Positions 1 through 14,262 of a stretch of 64,000 nucleotides of DNA are shown here, in pieces. The stretch lies in contig NC_072460.1 of NCBI RefSeq assembly GCF_027596085.1, forward strand, positions 15,576,826-15,640,825, read 5' to 3'. Under the pieces are notes generated by a model. That model searched no databases and was not told the origin of the DNA. It saw only the letters and a list, made by a program, of their open reading frames with translations. The translations under genes were made by a program, and so were the position numbers. The stretch is from Anoplopoma fimbria (taxonomy: Eukaryota; Chordata; Actinopteri; Perciformes; Anoplopomatidae). The number at the start of each line of letters is the position of its first letter. The first letter of the stretch is position 1.

Positions 1-201
1 TAAAATGGTTGATCGAAAAATAAAATCCCCTAAAAAGCTCACATGCATACACAGATTGGGCTGAAGCTCACACACTTCTAGGGAACACCTGAGCAGCTGT
101 GTGTGTCTGTGTGTGTATTTTCCCATGGACTCTGGAGCGCCGCCATCTAATCAAGCTACAGGAACCACTTTAGAAGATGAAAAGGTTTCTCTTCGACACA
201 A

Positions 202-203
<2 letters not shown>

Positions 204-297
<94 letters not shown>
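204..297. repeat. (CA)n microsatellite
   Basis: About 47 uninterrupted CA units. A shorter CA tract follows at 583-611. Confidence 0.98.
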
Positions 298-299
<2 letters not shown>

Positions 300-579
300 C
301 ACACATAGATAACAGATGCTCAGGTAAGTCAAAGTATTATTTACAGGCCTTTTGGTTTGAAAGGCTGTTTATATCAGAAACAAATCCTTTACTGGTGAAC
401 CTGCAGAGAAAAAAAAGGGAAAGAAGACAGAAAGTTAAGATAACTTCCATGTTTGTGCACAGTCTACACAGTCCAGAGTCCAGGAACCTCACACATCTAC
501 TTCCTCCATCGTCTGTCGAACACATGCTGAACTCTGACCTGTGGCTGCTGTCTGCCTCATACTTTGACACACACGCAAA

Positions 580-582
<3 letters not shown>

Positions 583-611
<29 letters not shown>
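583..611. repeat. (CA)n microsatellite
   Basis: About 14 CA units. Confidence 0.95.
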
Positions 612-616
<5 letters not shown>

Positions 617-2459
617 GCAGGGGTCAGTGACCTCCTGCGGTTTAAAGGAGTCTAGAGGCAGTGTGTTAATGCAGCAGAGCTTCATTCACTGACACACTAG
701 AACATTCCACAGGCTGTTTGGAGGCTCACGGGTCACACTGGACACACTTGCGTGGTTTGTGTGCTCCCACTCACAGCCGCAACTTACACCAATGCTCATT
801 ATCAATTTACCCATGGATTGTTTCATTCATTTTACAAAATGTCATAACATGTTTAAAATGTCTTCAAACTTTTTTTTTTTAGTTTTTATAACCAAACCTA
901 AACCTAAACATGGCATCGGAAAAGACTTACATGGAGGAGACATGATAAGAGCAGACTGTTTTTAGTCACACTGAAATGCAAAAAATATATAGTGTTGGTA
1001 ATGGCGTGTCTCTCCATAAATTAAATTAACCTAATCTTTTCGCCGCTCTTGATCCATACTTAAAAGGCAGAATGAGTAGGATATTTCTCAAAAACAATGT
1101 ATAGACTCCTTCTAAATCATCGTTTATAACCCACTTGAAGTGTGTGGCAGGGTCAGCCCTCTATAAATACGTAATCAATTGTGTAAATCTGTTTGTGTTT
1201 AAGAAATAATCTCTGAGATTTTCACTTATAACTGTCTGTTAAGTCACCTGTAATGCACAGATATGAATGCGTATTCTAACTTCTCAACTAACTCTCAGAA
1301 AGAAAGAAATTCAACGTATTCCATCAATATGTTGAGATATTCATTTGACTGCATAAAAACAAAGAGGAATGGAGATCTTTAGGAAAACGGAGTAAAGAGA
1401 AAACCTGGGAAAGAGAAAAAAGCATGGGAAGAGAAGGACAAATAAAGAGGAAGATAGAGGGCTTGTCGTTTCACCTCATTAATCCGCTCGTTCTCTCCCT
1501 CTTTCTTCCTGAACTCTATAACTAATCTACTTCCTGGTTACCAGGGAGACCAAAGGAGAAATGAGGGATAGGCCACTTGTTGTCGCGGCAACTGCTAACT
1601 GCTCCATCAATTGAACCACTTACCCCCTGCTGGTCACTACACACACACACACACGCACACAGACGTACACAAACACACAAATGAAGAGGTTGGAATTTGT
1701 TTGAAAAGAAAGACTGGGAGGGAGGAAGGAATGGAGGGAAAGAAGGAAGTATCATAGGAAGTAAGAAAGTAGATTAAAAGTAATGCAAGTAAATGTGGCT
1801 GAGAAATGTGACAGATATTGGATACTTAAACATTGGAACTATAGCGTTCACATATTTGATTGGGGACTTGCTGTATTTTAACATTAAGTTGGCTTAGTGT
1901 GAATTTTGTCAGAGTTTAAATAGAAGTCAATCTGACAGGCAAACAAATTGGTGTAGGTGTAAGCTAGAGGAGCAGCTCTGCAGCTCCGAACTTCCTGTTC
2001 TCAACCTTGAATGAAGGATAGATGCTTTTATCTTAATCCATCTGTTGGTATCTGTCTACAGGCAAAACTTAATGCTCTTATCATCCCATGCTACACGTGC
2101 ACACCTACGTGCACACGATTCATTTTTCTTCTCTCTTGCAGCCATAACTTCATTATATTCAGATGATAACAGTTTTGAGTAAATATTGTGTGTCTATTCC
2201 CAGCATTCCTCAGGTGTGCCAACTCCCACTCTGGAGATAGGACTTCGAGACACACACACAAACGTACGCACACACAAACACACACACATAAATGTCACAC
2301 ACAGTGCTGAGGGCGGATATGCTTGATGTGATGTGGGCCGGGGGGGATGTTTGGGGTTGACAGCAGACTAAAATGTGTGTGTGTTTGAGGCAGGTACCTA
2401 CATGCCCTTCTCTTTGTCTCCTCCAACAAGACACTTCAAACCACACACACTGCTGGTGG

Positions 2460-2510
<51 letters not shown>
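2460..2510. repeat. (CT)n microsatellite
   Basis: About 25 CT units. Confidence 0.97.
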
Positions 2511-2513
<3 letters not shown>

Positions 2514-2787
2514 GTTCCCCATATGAGCTCTGCTTTTACTGCCCGAAAGAAAAGATCAGAGCTTGATGTTATTGATCCCTGTGGGTCAGTCGGTCCAACC
2601 GTCCATACAGTACTTCAGACCAGAGTAAGATATGTGGTGACTCCCTGAACTTTCCTAAATTACCATTATAAGGCAAAATGTTAAATTATACAAAATTATC
2701 AAAATCTCATAGGTAGATTGCCTTTGGGTTTAATAAGCATGTTCATGCTCCTCAGAGCTCTGTGAGCTTCTCTTTACAGGACTGACA

Positions 2788-2826
2788 GTGGCCGGTTGTA
2801 AAACTTTAACATATTGCCCAAACCTA
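2788..2826 (+). repeat. Partial relative of the 34.6 kb MITE (right end)
   Basis: Contains TTTAACATATTGCCCAAACC, close to the right end of the MITE at 34.6 kb (TTTAACATATCGCTCAACCC), with related sequence (GTGGCCGGTTGT) just before it. No left end found. Confidence 0.4.
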
Positions 2827-3119
2827 GACCAAATTACGTTTTCTCTAGTGCCAATATTTGCAATGCTCAGAGGAAGAAAAATCAGTATGCTTTGTTCTAC
2901 CCATTACAGTTGTATTTAACAAAATGGGAAAATCAATTCAACTATCATATTTGTGTCTACAAGCAGCAACTGATGAACTAAGATTAGCTCAACCCCTGGA
3001 AAATGTTTTCAAATTGAAGAATATTGATGATAATTATGTTTTATGTGCAGTTGCAGCGGTTCAGCATCACCACAGGTATTTAAATGAGGATTAGTTTGAC
3101 TTTATGCAGCCTCCTCCCT

Positions 3120-3440
3120 CTCTTTGAGCGCCTCACTCTCTCTTTCCTTCCTTCTCTCTCTCTCTCCCCCCCCCCTCTCTCTCTCTCTCACCCTTGTCTC
3201 TTTCACCTCCTTTCCTTTCCTAGATCTCGCCTACTTTGAAGTCTGCTGGCTTCCGAAAGAGGACAAAGAGACACAAAGAGACGAGCCGGGCTGCTTTCTG
3301 AAGAGGGACAAAAGGATGAGCGAGGGAGATGGAAAGATAAAAAGACGGAAAGAGAAAGAGAGAGGCACAACAAAAAAAAGGAAGTTGAAAAAAAAAGGAA
3401 GGTTGAAGAAGGAAAATGAAAGATATGGTAGAATGTAAAA
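3120..3440. repeat. Polypyrimidine tract followed by a polypurine tract
   Basis: About 110 bp of nearly pure C/T (3120-3231) are followed within 30 bp by about 180 bp of mainly A/G (3254-3435). Open frames here are low-complexity Ser/Leu or Lys/Glu strings and not genes. Confidence 0.8.
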
Positions 3441-3988
3441 AGTGAGGGATAGACTTCAGGCTGTACATTAAGAAAGCTGGACAAGTGAAGAGAAACTGTT
3501 AGATAATATATAACCATGGCATAAAGTTAAACAGTGTAAAAGTTATTCTTGGTGATTTACAATCACTGTTTTATTTTGTTAATTTACACACCACATGTTT
3601 GGAGTTCACCTGTTCACTTACATGTAGTCTGAGTATTTTAGGTGACACCTAGTGGCCTTCAAAGGAACTGCAGGTGGAACTGGCGGCGTAACAGGCTTCC
3701 TCCTACACTGCTTGTGCAGCTTAAAGAACAAACAGCACCTGGATCAGTGCTGTGATGCAATAAATGGTGACATGGACTTCATTTTGAGGAAATTAAAGTT
3801 GAGCTTCAATCACTTGAAAAAGTTGACTGACTGACACAAAAAACTGCTGATAGATCACACAAAGTTCAACGATATAACAGTACAAATGCAATCAAAGTTT
3901 AAATATAAAGATATATTTTACATGGATGTCCTGCTGAAGGACGATATCGGCTTCCTGTCCCCTGTTTCAAGGCTTAAACAGAGTTCTT

Positions 3989-3992
<4 letters not shown>

Positions 3993-4060
<68 letters not shown>
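3993..4060. repeat. (TG)n microsatellite
   Basis: About 34 TG units. Confidence 0.97.
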
Positions 4061-4062
<2 letters not shown>

Positions 4063-4238
4063 AAAGGTATGCAGGGGGCCAGGTGAGGGGGTTTGGAGCA
4101 TGAGGGGCTTCCATCCCTACATGTTAAGATCATTGTATGGCGAGCTGAGACTCGCCTTGCGCTCCCTGCCACAGGCAAACATCTTTAGCATTTAATTTAG
4201 ATTAGGAGTTTGGCTCCAAAAGAAGGTGCACTGAGAGC

Positions 4239-4241
4239 GTG

Positions 4242-4304
<63 letters not shown>
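4239..4304. repeat. (GT)n microsatellite
   Basis: About 33 GT units with one CG interruption. It faces the CA array at 4440-4492. Confidence 0.97.
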
Positions 4305-4306
<2 letters not shown>

Positions 4307-4437
4307 ATACAGCTACATAAAGAGTGAAAAAATAGAAAGGTGGTAGTTGAAGTTTAGTGTCCTTACATATCATTCTTGCAAACTTCAACTGCAATACACT
4401 AGCCTCGTTTTTAAAACAAAATCTTTCTTCCTCTCCA

Positions 4438-4439
<2 letters not shown>

Positions 4440-4492
<53 letters not shown>
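4440..4492. repeat. (CA)n microsatellite
   Basis: About 26 CA units, opposite in strand sense to the GT array at 4239-4304. Confidence 0.97.
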
Positions 4493-4495
<3 letters not shown>

Positions 4496-4999
4496 CAAGC
4501 ACGCGCACGCACACACAAACTAGTGCATCTTGATAAGTGTTTTTCTCAAGCCAGACAAGTTTGAGGCATCTAACAGTTAGTAATTTGTCCATAAACAGGA
4601 AGTGATGCAATTATAAAGCTAAACAGCAGAGCAGACTCGCTGTAGTCTGTCATTTCACCCGAGAAAGAAGGAAGAAAAAGAGACTGCCGAGGAGGTGAGA
4701 GCTGGTTAACCGTTACCTGTTGTTGCAAGCATATCCTACAAGAGTTAATAATAATCTGCATGGAGCTTTAGAATGGCAACAGGATGTTGATTTTTAAGCA
4801 TTATTCCGTAAAACTGCATGATCACAGTCTAGAGACAGCCAACTTTGATTCTCTTTCAGTGAGAAAAAGTTTTATTGGCTGGACGTGTATAAGTCACATT
4901 TGAAGTATATGTGAACTTGAGATGGTAAGAACGCTTTGCAACAACCTTTGAGTCATTTTCAAAGGAGGCAAATGGGTTGTGAAGCAAATATAACTATAT

Positions 5000-5425
5000 A
5001 TAAAGCCAGCTCTGTGGTGGGTCTGGAGCTGGACAGTCTGGAGTCAGTGTTGAGAGGAGGATGAAGGCCAAACTCGGAGCCATCCTGGACAATCCCTCTA
5101 CCCTCTCCATGGGGAACTGTGGCAGCTGGGCAGCTCATTCAGCCATCGGCTGATTCTACCAAAGAGCAGGACGGAGCGCTTCAGGCGCTCATTTGTGCCC
5201 ACTGCCATCAGACTGTACAACAACAGCGGAGACCACAGTCTGTCAACATGCTGACCAGCCCCCCCCATGTGGATATACTGTACATTTTTATTTTTATTCT
5301 TATTTCTTATTTTTGTTCTATCTTTATTTTGTTGTATAGTATGTGTATTTATTGTCTGTGTCTGTGTAGTTGAGCTGCTGCAACACTCGAATTTCCCCCA
5401 TGGGGATCAATAAAGGAATATATAT
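5000..5425 (+). mobile_element. LINE 3' end: reverse transcriptase C terminus plus 3' tail
   Basis: The plus strand reads LGSSFSHRLILPKSRTERF then RRSFVPTAIRLYNNS, the closing segment of a fish non-LTR retrotransposon ORF2. It is followed by a 3' UTR ending GGGGATCAATAAAGGAATAT. The upstream bulk of the element is absent (5' truncation, normal for LINEs). A second copy of the tail lies at 34823-34985. Confidence 0.75.
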
Positions 5426-5481
5426 AAATATTCCTCACTTTGCTTTGTCCACAGTCCAACCAGGCCTTCTGGGAAAAAAGC

Positions 5482-5486
<5 letters not shown>

Positions 5487-5514
<28 letters not shown>
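5487..5514. repeat. (GA)n microsatellite
   Basis: About 14 GA units just after the LINE tail. Confidence 0.95.
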
Positions 5515-5520
<6 letters not shown>

Positions 5521-6074
5521 GGAGGGAATGGGATGAAGACGATGATGACATACTTGTCATTTGCGCGACTATTTACCTGTGAGAGAAAAAAAGAGAGAAA
5601 ATGTGTGGGAACAAAGCAGTAAAGCAGCAATTGATGACGACTATCATTGAGGCTGTGTGAGTTTAAAGACGCCCTAAAACCGCTCTCACACAACACTGGA
5701 CCATCACACTGTATTTATCCTGAATGACCACTGAACCACTGTAACCTCCCCATGGCTTGCCCTGTTATTCACACTTTGACCTTTTTTTTCATCTTCTCAC
5801 TCATTCTTTGAAAGCCAGATGGTTGGTACATGGACAAAATATGGACAAAATATGCAAGTTCAAAACCTACTTGGAACAACAGGTCTAACATTGGTATTGT
5901 TGTAATAAAGTTTCCAGCACATCATCTCAGCTTTGAATTTAGTGGTGCTGAGCAAAGAGAATGCAACAGGGTCGATTTTGCAAAGGCTGCATTCACTTTT
6001 AATGGAAGTCACCAGTATAAAGTCAGATTAAATCAGATTTTTATTGCTGTAGACCTACCTGACATCCCCTGTCT

Positions 6075-6370
6075 CTTACATTACATTACATTACAGTCAT
6101 TTAGCAGACGCTTTTATCCAAAGCGACTTACAATCAGTAGTATATTACATATCATTCACCCATTCACACACTGATGACAGGCTACCATGCAAGGTGCCAC
6201 CATCAGACTCTAACTAACATTCATGCAACATCCAGTCCACACCGATGGCAAGCCTTTGGGAGCAACTTGGGGTTAAGTGTCTTGCCCAAGGACACATTGA
6301 CTGCCGAAGCCGGGTATCGAACCACCAACCCTCTGATTGGAGAACTACCTTGCTCTCTCTTGCGGCTCCT
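6075..6370 (-). mobile_element. L2/RSg-1-type LINE or SINE 3' end
   Basis: On the minus strand it ends with GCGTCTGCTAAATGACTGTA followed by TAATG repeats, the 3' tail shared by salmonid RSg-1 LINEs and HpaI-type SINEs and found throughout teleosts. The preceding 230 bp (to about 6370) belongs to the same dispersed repeat. A plus-strand copy of the tail is at 56090-56200. Confidence 0.72.
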
Positions 6371-6795
6371 GATGGAGACACCCAAGGCTAAAACCTTGTT
6401 CGGGCAATTTTAAGAGTTTGGTCTATTCTGCCTCCATGGCATGTCTTCTTTCAGGGCATGTCTACACTACTGCGTTTTTGTTTGAAAACGAATATTTTTT
6501 GCTGCGTTTGCACCGAGCGTCCACACTAGGTCGGCGTTTTAGGTTTAGGTTCCCGAGGACAGATAAGTTTGAAAACGATGATGTGGCACCGGCGTTCACT
6601 ACTTGATTGGGTCTTAGCAGTTACGCCGTGTCCTTCCCTGATTCATCACGCATCTATCACATGACAGTTTTGTGGAAGAAAACAAACAGCCAGGTGTAAC
6701 AGTGATTCACTTCAACATGTATAACAAATGACAAGCGTTACTATCTTTGTTGTCTATGCTAGCAGCTGTTGTGCAGTTAAATTCAGCATTTTATA

Positions 6796-7347
6796 ATGCT
6801 ACTACTGCCTATATGTGCAGGAAGCAAGCTATTATTCACACGCTGTGCGACAATTCCCGTGTCCGGAGGCGTTTACAGCCCTACAGACTACATCAACAGA
6901 AAGGGTAAACATTACTTGAATGCACAGGCTTTGTGGGACTACAAATACTGTTTCATGGACGATGTTGTGAAATGTCTGGGAAGTGTGCATGATGCCTGTA
7001 TATTTGCCAACTCGAAATTGAGTTGTAACCTAAAAGATGGGACAATTCCCTAATGTCCTAAAGAATTGATAGAGGGTGAAGATGCTGTCCCTGTGTTTCT
7101 TCTGGGTGATCCAGCTTATCCTCTGATGCCGTACCTCATGAAGGAATACCCCAATGGCGGAGTTACACCACAGGAACAGTATTATGGGCTATCACTGTGC
7201 AAGGCACGCATGGTGATTGAATGTTCATTGGAACGTTTGAAGGCAAAATTTGCGAGTTTAAGGAGGGCGATGGACATAAACATGGAGGGCCTTCCCTTTG
7301 TCATCTATGCTTGTTTTGTTCTACAAAACTATTGTGAAGTTCACTAA
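6796..7347 (+). pseudogene. Harbinger transposase (DDE_Tnp_4, HARBI1-like), stop-interrupted
   Basis: C-terminal two thirds of a HARBI1-type transposase. Visible signatures are [18 protein letters not shown] (second catalytic Asp), [17 protein letters not shown] (third Asp), [16 protein letters not shown] (catalytic Glu region) and the end [15 protein letters not shown] single in-frame TAA at 7051-7053 splits it; reading resumes in the same frame without any shift. The segment where the first catalytic Asp is expected (around TRCATIPV) shows no Asp. An upstream 5' exon is not recognisable. So it is probably inactive, though only lightly decayed. Confidence 0.87.
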
Positions 7348-8101
7348 GAGACCATTAGCGAGAAATGCATGAATACTAGTCCACAGTACGACAGGGACTT
7401 CCAGCCACCTGGTAGAGCTACGAGAGCAGGCAACAACGAAACCGAGGGGAAAAACGTTAGACGTGTGCTAACCAAATTTCTTGACCCATAACATAGTAAA
7501 ACTTGTATTTGCTAGTGTTCATTTCGAGTGGAACATAAGCTTATCTGGAAGTTCAGTAAGGATGTTTCTCTCTATTTGATCCTAAAATTAGCATTTTATC
7601 TAGACATTTATGTACGCTTGCTTTAAAAGCCAATGGGGGAAAAAAATCTGATCTTCTACAGGTAGATGTTTGATTTGTAACTGTTCATTCAAAGGGAAAA
7701 AATTTAGCTCAACCCCACAATTTGTGTGTGAGATAGTAACCTTGTAGCACTGGAGTATGTTAGTTGGTGGTTATTGTAAATGATGTAATGAAAAATAAAA
7801 AATAAAATTAATCTCTGTGTCAGTGAAGGTGTGTGGGAAAGATTCAGATCTCAGGTTAGGGATCAAAGAAGACTTTTATTAATGAAAGTACAGTAGCAAA
7901 TAAACAAAAAATAACCATATACTAGAAAACTTAACAGTAACATAATAAACATTGAAAATAACTACAGAAGTGTCAAAAACAAGTTTGAGTGCAAACCTTG
8001 CAATGTGCTTGAGAAAATATAAAAACATGCATACTTATAATAATAATAAAGGCAAACGTGTTTTTAAGATTGCACCACAGCGAGAAGAACTCTTTGTCCC
8101 T

Positions 8102-8742
8102 TTAAAGGTGTGTGTAGTCTCTAAAGTCACTGTGCAGTGCCGGCGTGCTGTTGCACTCTTCCTGTGTAGGTGGAAAGGGCCTACTTGTGGGTGTATGCAC
8201 ATATGTGGTGGTGTGCAGTGAATGTGGGCCCACGATATGCTGAACCAGCAGCTCAATGTTCGAGTTCAGCCGGTCCATCGTGGACAACCACCGGTCCATT
8301 GTCGTGACAAACTTGTCGTCCGTGGCTTGTAGATGTTGAAGGAGCCCCCTCTTGATTTCAAGATCCTCCTGTGCCACATAGTCCATGGAGAGTTTCCTTT
8401 TGAGCTTTTCCTTCCTGTAGCCACCTAGGGAGGCATCTAATTTCTGGCGCCGATTCGCCACCGTGTCTGCAACCACTGCATCCTGGGCAACGCGGTCCCC
8501 ACCTGGCACGGACGATGACCCACTGTCTGATGTACTGGCGTTCCCTGCTCCCAGGGCCTCCCCTGCCATGTCGCTGGTCTCAAGTCCTTCAGCAATGCCA
8601 TGAGTAGCTGGAGAGTCTCCCCAGATTGACTCGTAGATCTCAAAATACAGAAGAACCACTCGTCCACGGCCCCTTTTTCTTCCTGAGTCTACCGCTTGTC
8701 TGTATTTGACTCTCATGGTCATCACTTTTTTCGCCAATTGAA
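8102..8742 (-). CDS. Harbinger Myb/SANT-like partner protein, main exon
   Basis: Second gene of the Harbinger element; in this superfamily the Myb-like protein brings the transposase to the nucleus and to the ends. The exon begins after a consensus acceptor (TTTGCAG) at 8743. VQLAKKVMTMRVKYRQAVD and KRGRGRVVLLYFE followed by GDSPAT match the usual GRGR...FE...G-RPAT segment closing the Myb/SANT-like domain. A Ser/Gly-rich linker and a Leu-rich helical tail (STMDRLNSNIELLVQHIV) follow. It stays open to 8102. An upstream exon near 9195-9340 with donor AAAG|GTATGC joins in phase if read as EDEQRWYLERYPSPEEAL, but has no clear start codon, so the gene may be broken. Confidence 0.72.
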
Positions 8743-9438
8743 CTGCAAACACAAAACAAAGAGAAACTATTTGAAATCTGTTGTGTAAGGCGTCAAATGT
8801 GAAGTAGAGGTATCACACAATGGAAAAACACAAACAAAGTACTAAATAAAATAATATTTGAATTAAGTACAGCAAATGATTAGATGTATTCTACTTTGGC
8901 TACTTTACATTAAATATACAATGGCATGAAGCACTGATATCTGCCTATGATCCAGTTAACCACCCACATGACGTTGTGGGCTGGTGACCTGGATCATACC
9001 AGTTTAATCTTAGCTCTAAACACCCCACTATTCCCCTCCCCCAAGGAACACAAAAGCTTTTTGTGTGCAACATGATAAACGATACACATTAGGAAGGTAA
9101 AAGACACGAAACAAAACAAAAATACATGTTAATTCTTTTTTTTGTGTGTGTGTGTAAAACTTCAAGCCAAAACGTTATAGTTGGAGCTGCATACCTTTAG
9201 AGAAGTCTTCTCTTTGGTGGGGGTATTCTTTCCCCGTTGCCAGCGCTTCCTCCGGGGAGGGATAACGCTCCAGGTACCATCGCTGTTCATCCTCTGCGGT
9301 ATTTTCTGCAACTAAACCAACTGCAGCGTGTAGGAAATCTACTTCCTGTTTACACCGGTACGCGTATGCCCAGTGTAGGTGAATAGTCAGGTGATATTAG
9401 TTTTAAAACCCTTAAAATGAAGTGTAGACAGGGCCTCA

Positions 9439-10860
9439 GACTAGTGTAAAGAAAAACATCCAAAACATACATTAATGTGTTTATTTTAGACATTAGATAA
9501 TGCCTTATTTGCATATTTAAAATGTAAAGTTTCAGAAACTGGGAAAGTTTCAGGATATCAGTTATTATTTTTTACCCTGTTCGACTGTAGTGTCTTCCCT
9601 TAACGGGAGGATTGAATGCCAGACATGGGATTGGGCTCACAGTCCTAGATTGTGCACTTATTGTGTCAGTATGTAGACACAATGAAAAACAAGGTCAATA
9701 AGACAGACTATAATACAATCAGCTCAATCTTGGTGAACAGGGACTAATGTTGATATTTTGGATATTTAGCAAAGTGTCTCCTGTCTACATGTGTCCTGAA
9801 TTAAACGACTATGTTAGTATTTCACACTGAAAGCTTCTTAATACATATCATTCATACACTCATCATCATACACTCAGTTTTAAGATGCGTTGTGTTAGCC
9901 ACTCTAAAATTATTATTATTGCAATTGACATCCAAGAAATGTATGCAACACCTGGTGGTTTCACTTTAGTAAGTATTGTGCTCTCTACTACCACCAGAGG
10001 TCCCCATTTATTATTTTTCATTTACTTCATACAGTAGTTACATCATGGTGGAGAAAAAATAGAGGAGTTTTAGGGATTTGTATTAAGTGGGAAAACCTGC
10101 TACACTTCTGTTTAGGGGGTTCTAAACATTAAAGCATTGAATCCTGGTCGTTTCTGTGTAAAATCAGCATCAGTTACCCCTCAAATCAAAGCTGGGATTT
10201 ATAAAATATTATAATACTCACCAATATGCAATTCTAACAAGTTGCCTTTGGATAGGTAAATGTACTTCTATGTATACAGGATATACATATATGTAGTAGA
10301 GTTGCACCATTGACAACATATTACCAAGCCACATAATTTTAAGTTTTAAGATTAAGTTAAGTTTCTAGCAAGGTTATAGATAGTTTTGAATTTGTTTTTA
10401 TTTTATTTTAATTTTGACTTTTCAATGTCTGTAGTTTTGGTTAGTCTTCACAGTGTATTTGTTATTTTTTTGCTTGGTTTCAGTTTATCAGAAGGGCTTA
10501 GTTTATATATTGTTAGCTTGTTTTTATTAGGGACAGGCATGATGTCTCAAAAGTAATTAACTACATTTAGTCTGAACAACATTTAAAACATCAAAACATT
10601 TTTTAAAGATCCGTGTTTCTTCTCAGACAGACTGGTGTGGACTACAAACATCTGTAGAACACCACTGCGCCTATGTGACTAAAGTGAGTGGAGCAAGATA
10701 ATGTCTTGCTTTACAGTACAATCAGTTTAGATCTTCTAATTGACAACTAAATTAATATACAACCCGGATAAGTTATGTTAATGTTTAACACTGACTTACT
10801 ATATAGTGTGAGCAGAATAACTGCTATCAAAGACAGTAAACAATAGTGCAGTTACTGAAC
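9439..10860. other. AT-rich intergenic DNA, no feature recognised
   Basis: Lies between the Harbinger right end and the alpha-tubulin 3' end. No open frame of note, no repeat family recognised. Confidence 0.55.
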
Positions 10861-10864
10861 AGAA

Positions 10865-10870
10865 TTTATT
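10865..10870 (-). promoter_or_regulatory. Alpha-tubulin polyadenylation signal
   Basis: AATAAA on the minus strand 33 bp after the stop codon; it would place the mRNA end near 10845 and give a very short 3' UTR. Confidence 0.5.
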
Positions 10871-10902
10871 TCTTAGTTAAGTTATTGAGAGTACAGATTT
10901 GT

Positions 10903-14056
<3,154 letters not shown>

Positions 14057-14179
14057 GCTTCCTGAAGATGTGTCTGACGGGGTTGAGATGAGGAAGAAGA
14101 GACTGATTATTTAACTCTCACAGCTGCGCTTCAAGGAGTGCTGTGTGAGACGCGAACACCGATTTACACCAGGCGAGGC

Positions 14180-14262
14180 CATTTATAGTGGCATTACAAG
14201 GCAGAATAAACAGCTGAATCCAATTGGTCGAGAGCCACAAGAGCTTCTTTCCTATTGGTTAA
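14180..14262 (-). promoter_or_regulatory. Alpha-tubulin core promoter: TATA and two CCAAT boxes
   Basis: Read on the minus strand upstream of the ATG exon, a TATAAA lies at 14182-14187. A palindromic CCAATTGG is at 14220-14227 and a second CCAAT at 14254-14258. The spacing (TATA about 125 bp from the ATG, CCAAT boxes 35-70 bp further upstream) suits an RNA polymerase II promoter starting near 14150. Seen directly; function inferred. Confidence 0.65.

Larger units (their letters stand above)
630..6074. other. Gene-free stretch rich in simple sequence
   Basis: Apart from the microsatellites, the pyrimidine/purine tract, the MITE scrap and the LINE end listed separately, I see no exon with supported splice sites or recognisable protein. 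Short frames here are low-complexity. Confidence 0.6.
6454..9435. mobile_element. PIF/Harbinger DNA transposon, 2982 bp
   Basis: Both ends are visible. The left terminus GGGCATGTCTACACT (6454-6468) pairs with the reverse complement of 9421-9435 (GGCCCTGTCTACACT), 13 of 15 identical. A 3-bp TCA flanks each side (6451-6453, 9436-9438), the target duplication length expected of PIF/Harbinger. Inside are a transposase on the plus strand and a Myb-like gene on the minus strand, converging, which is the standard two-gene layout of the superfamily. Confidence 0.88.

Noticed and set aside
101..655. Open frame of Thr-His repeats over the CA array
   Set aside because: It is the translation of a CA microsatellite; the ends have no recognisable protein. 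The same holds for the frames at 3886-4178, 49034-49426, 52778-53041 and 61517-61991.
3124..3517. Overlapping frames on both strands rich in Ser/Leu or Lys/Glu
   Set aside because: They arise from the pyrimidine/purine tract; no domain and no splice support.
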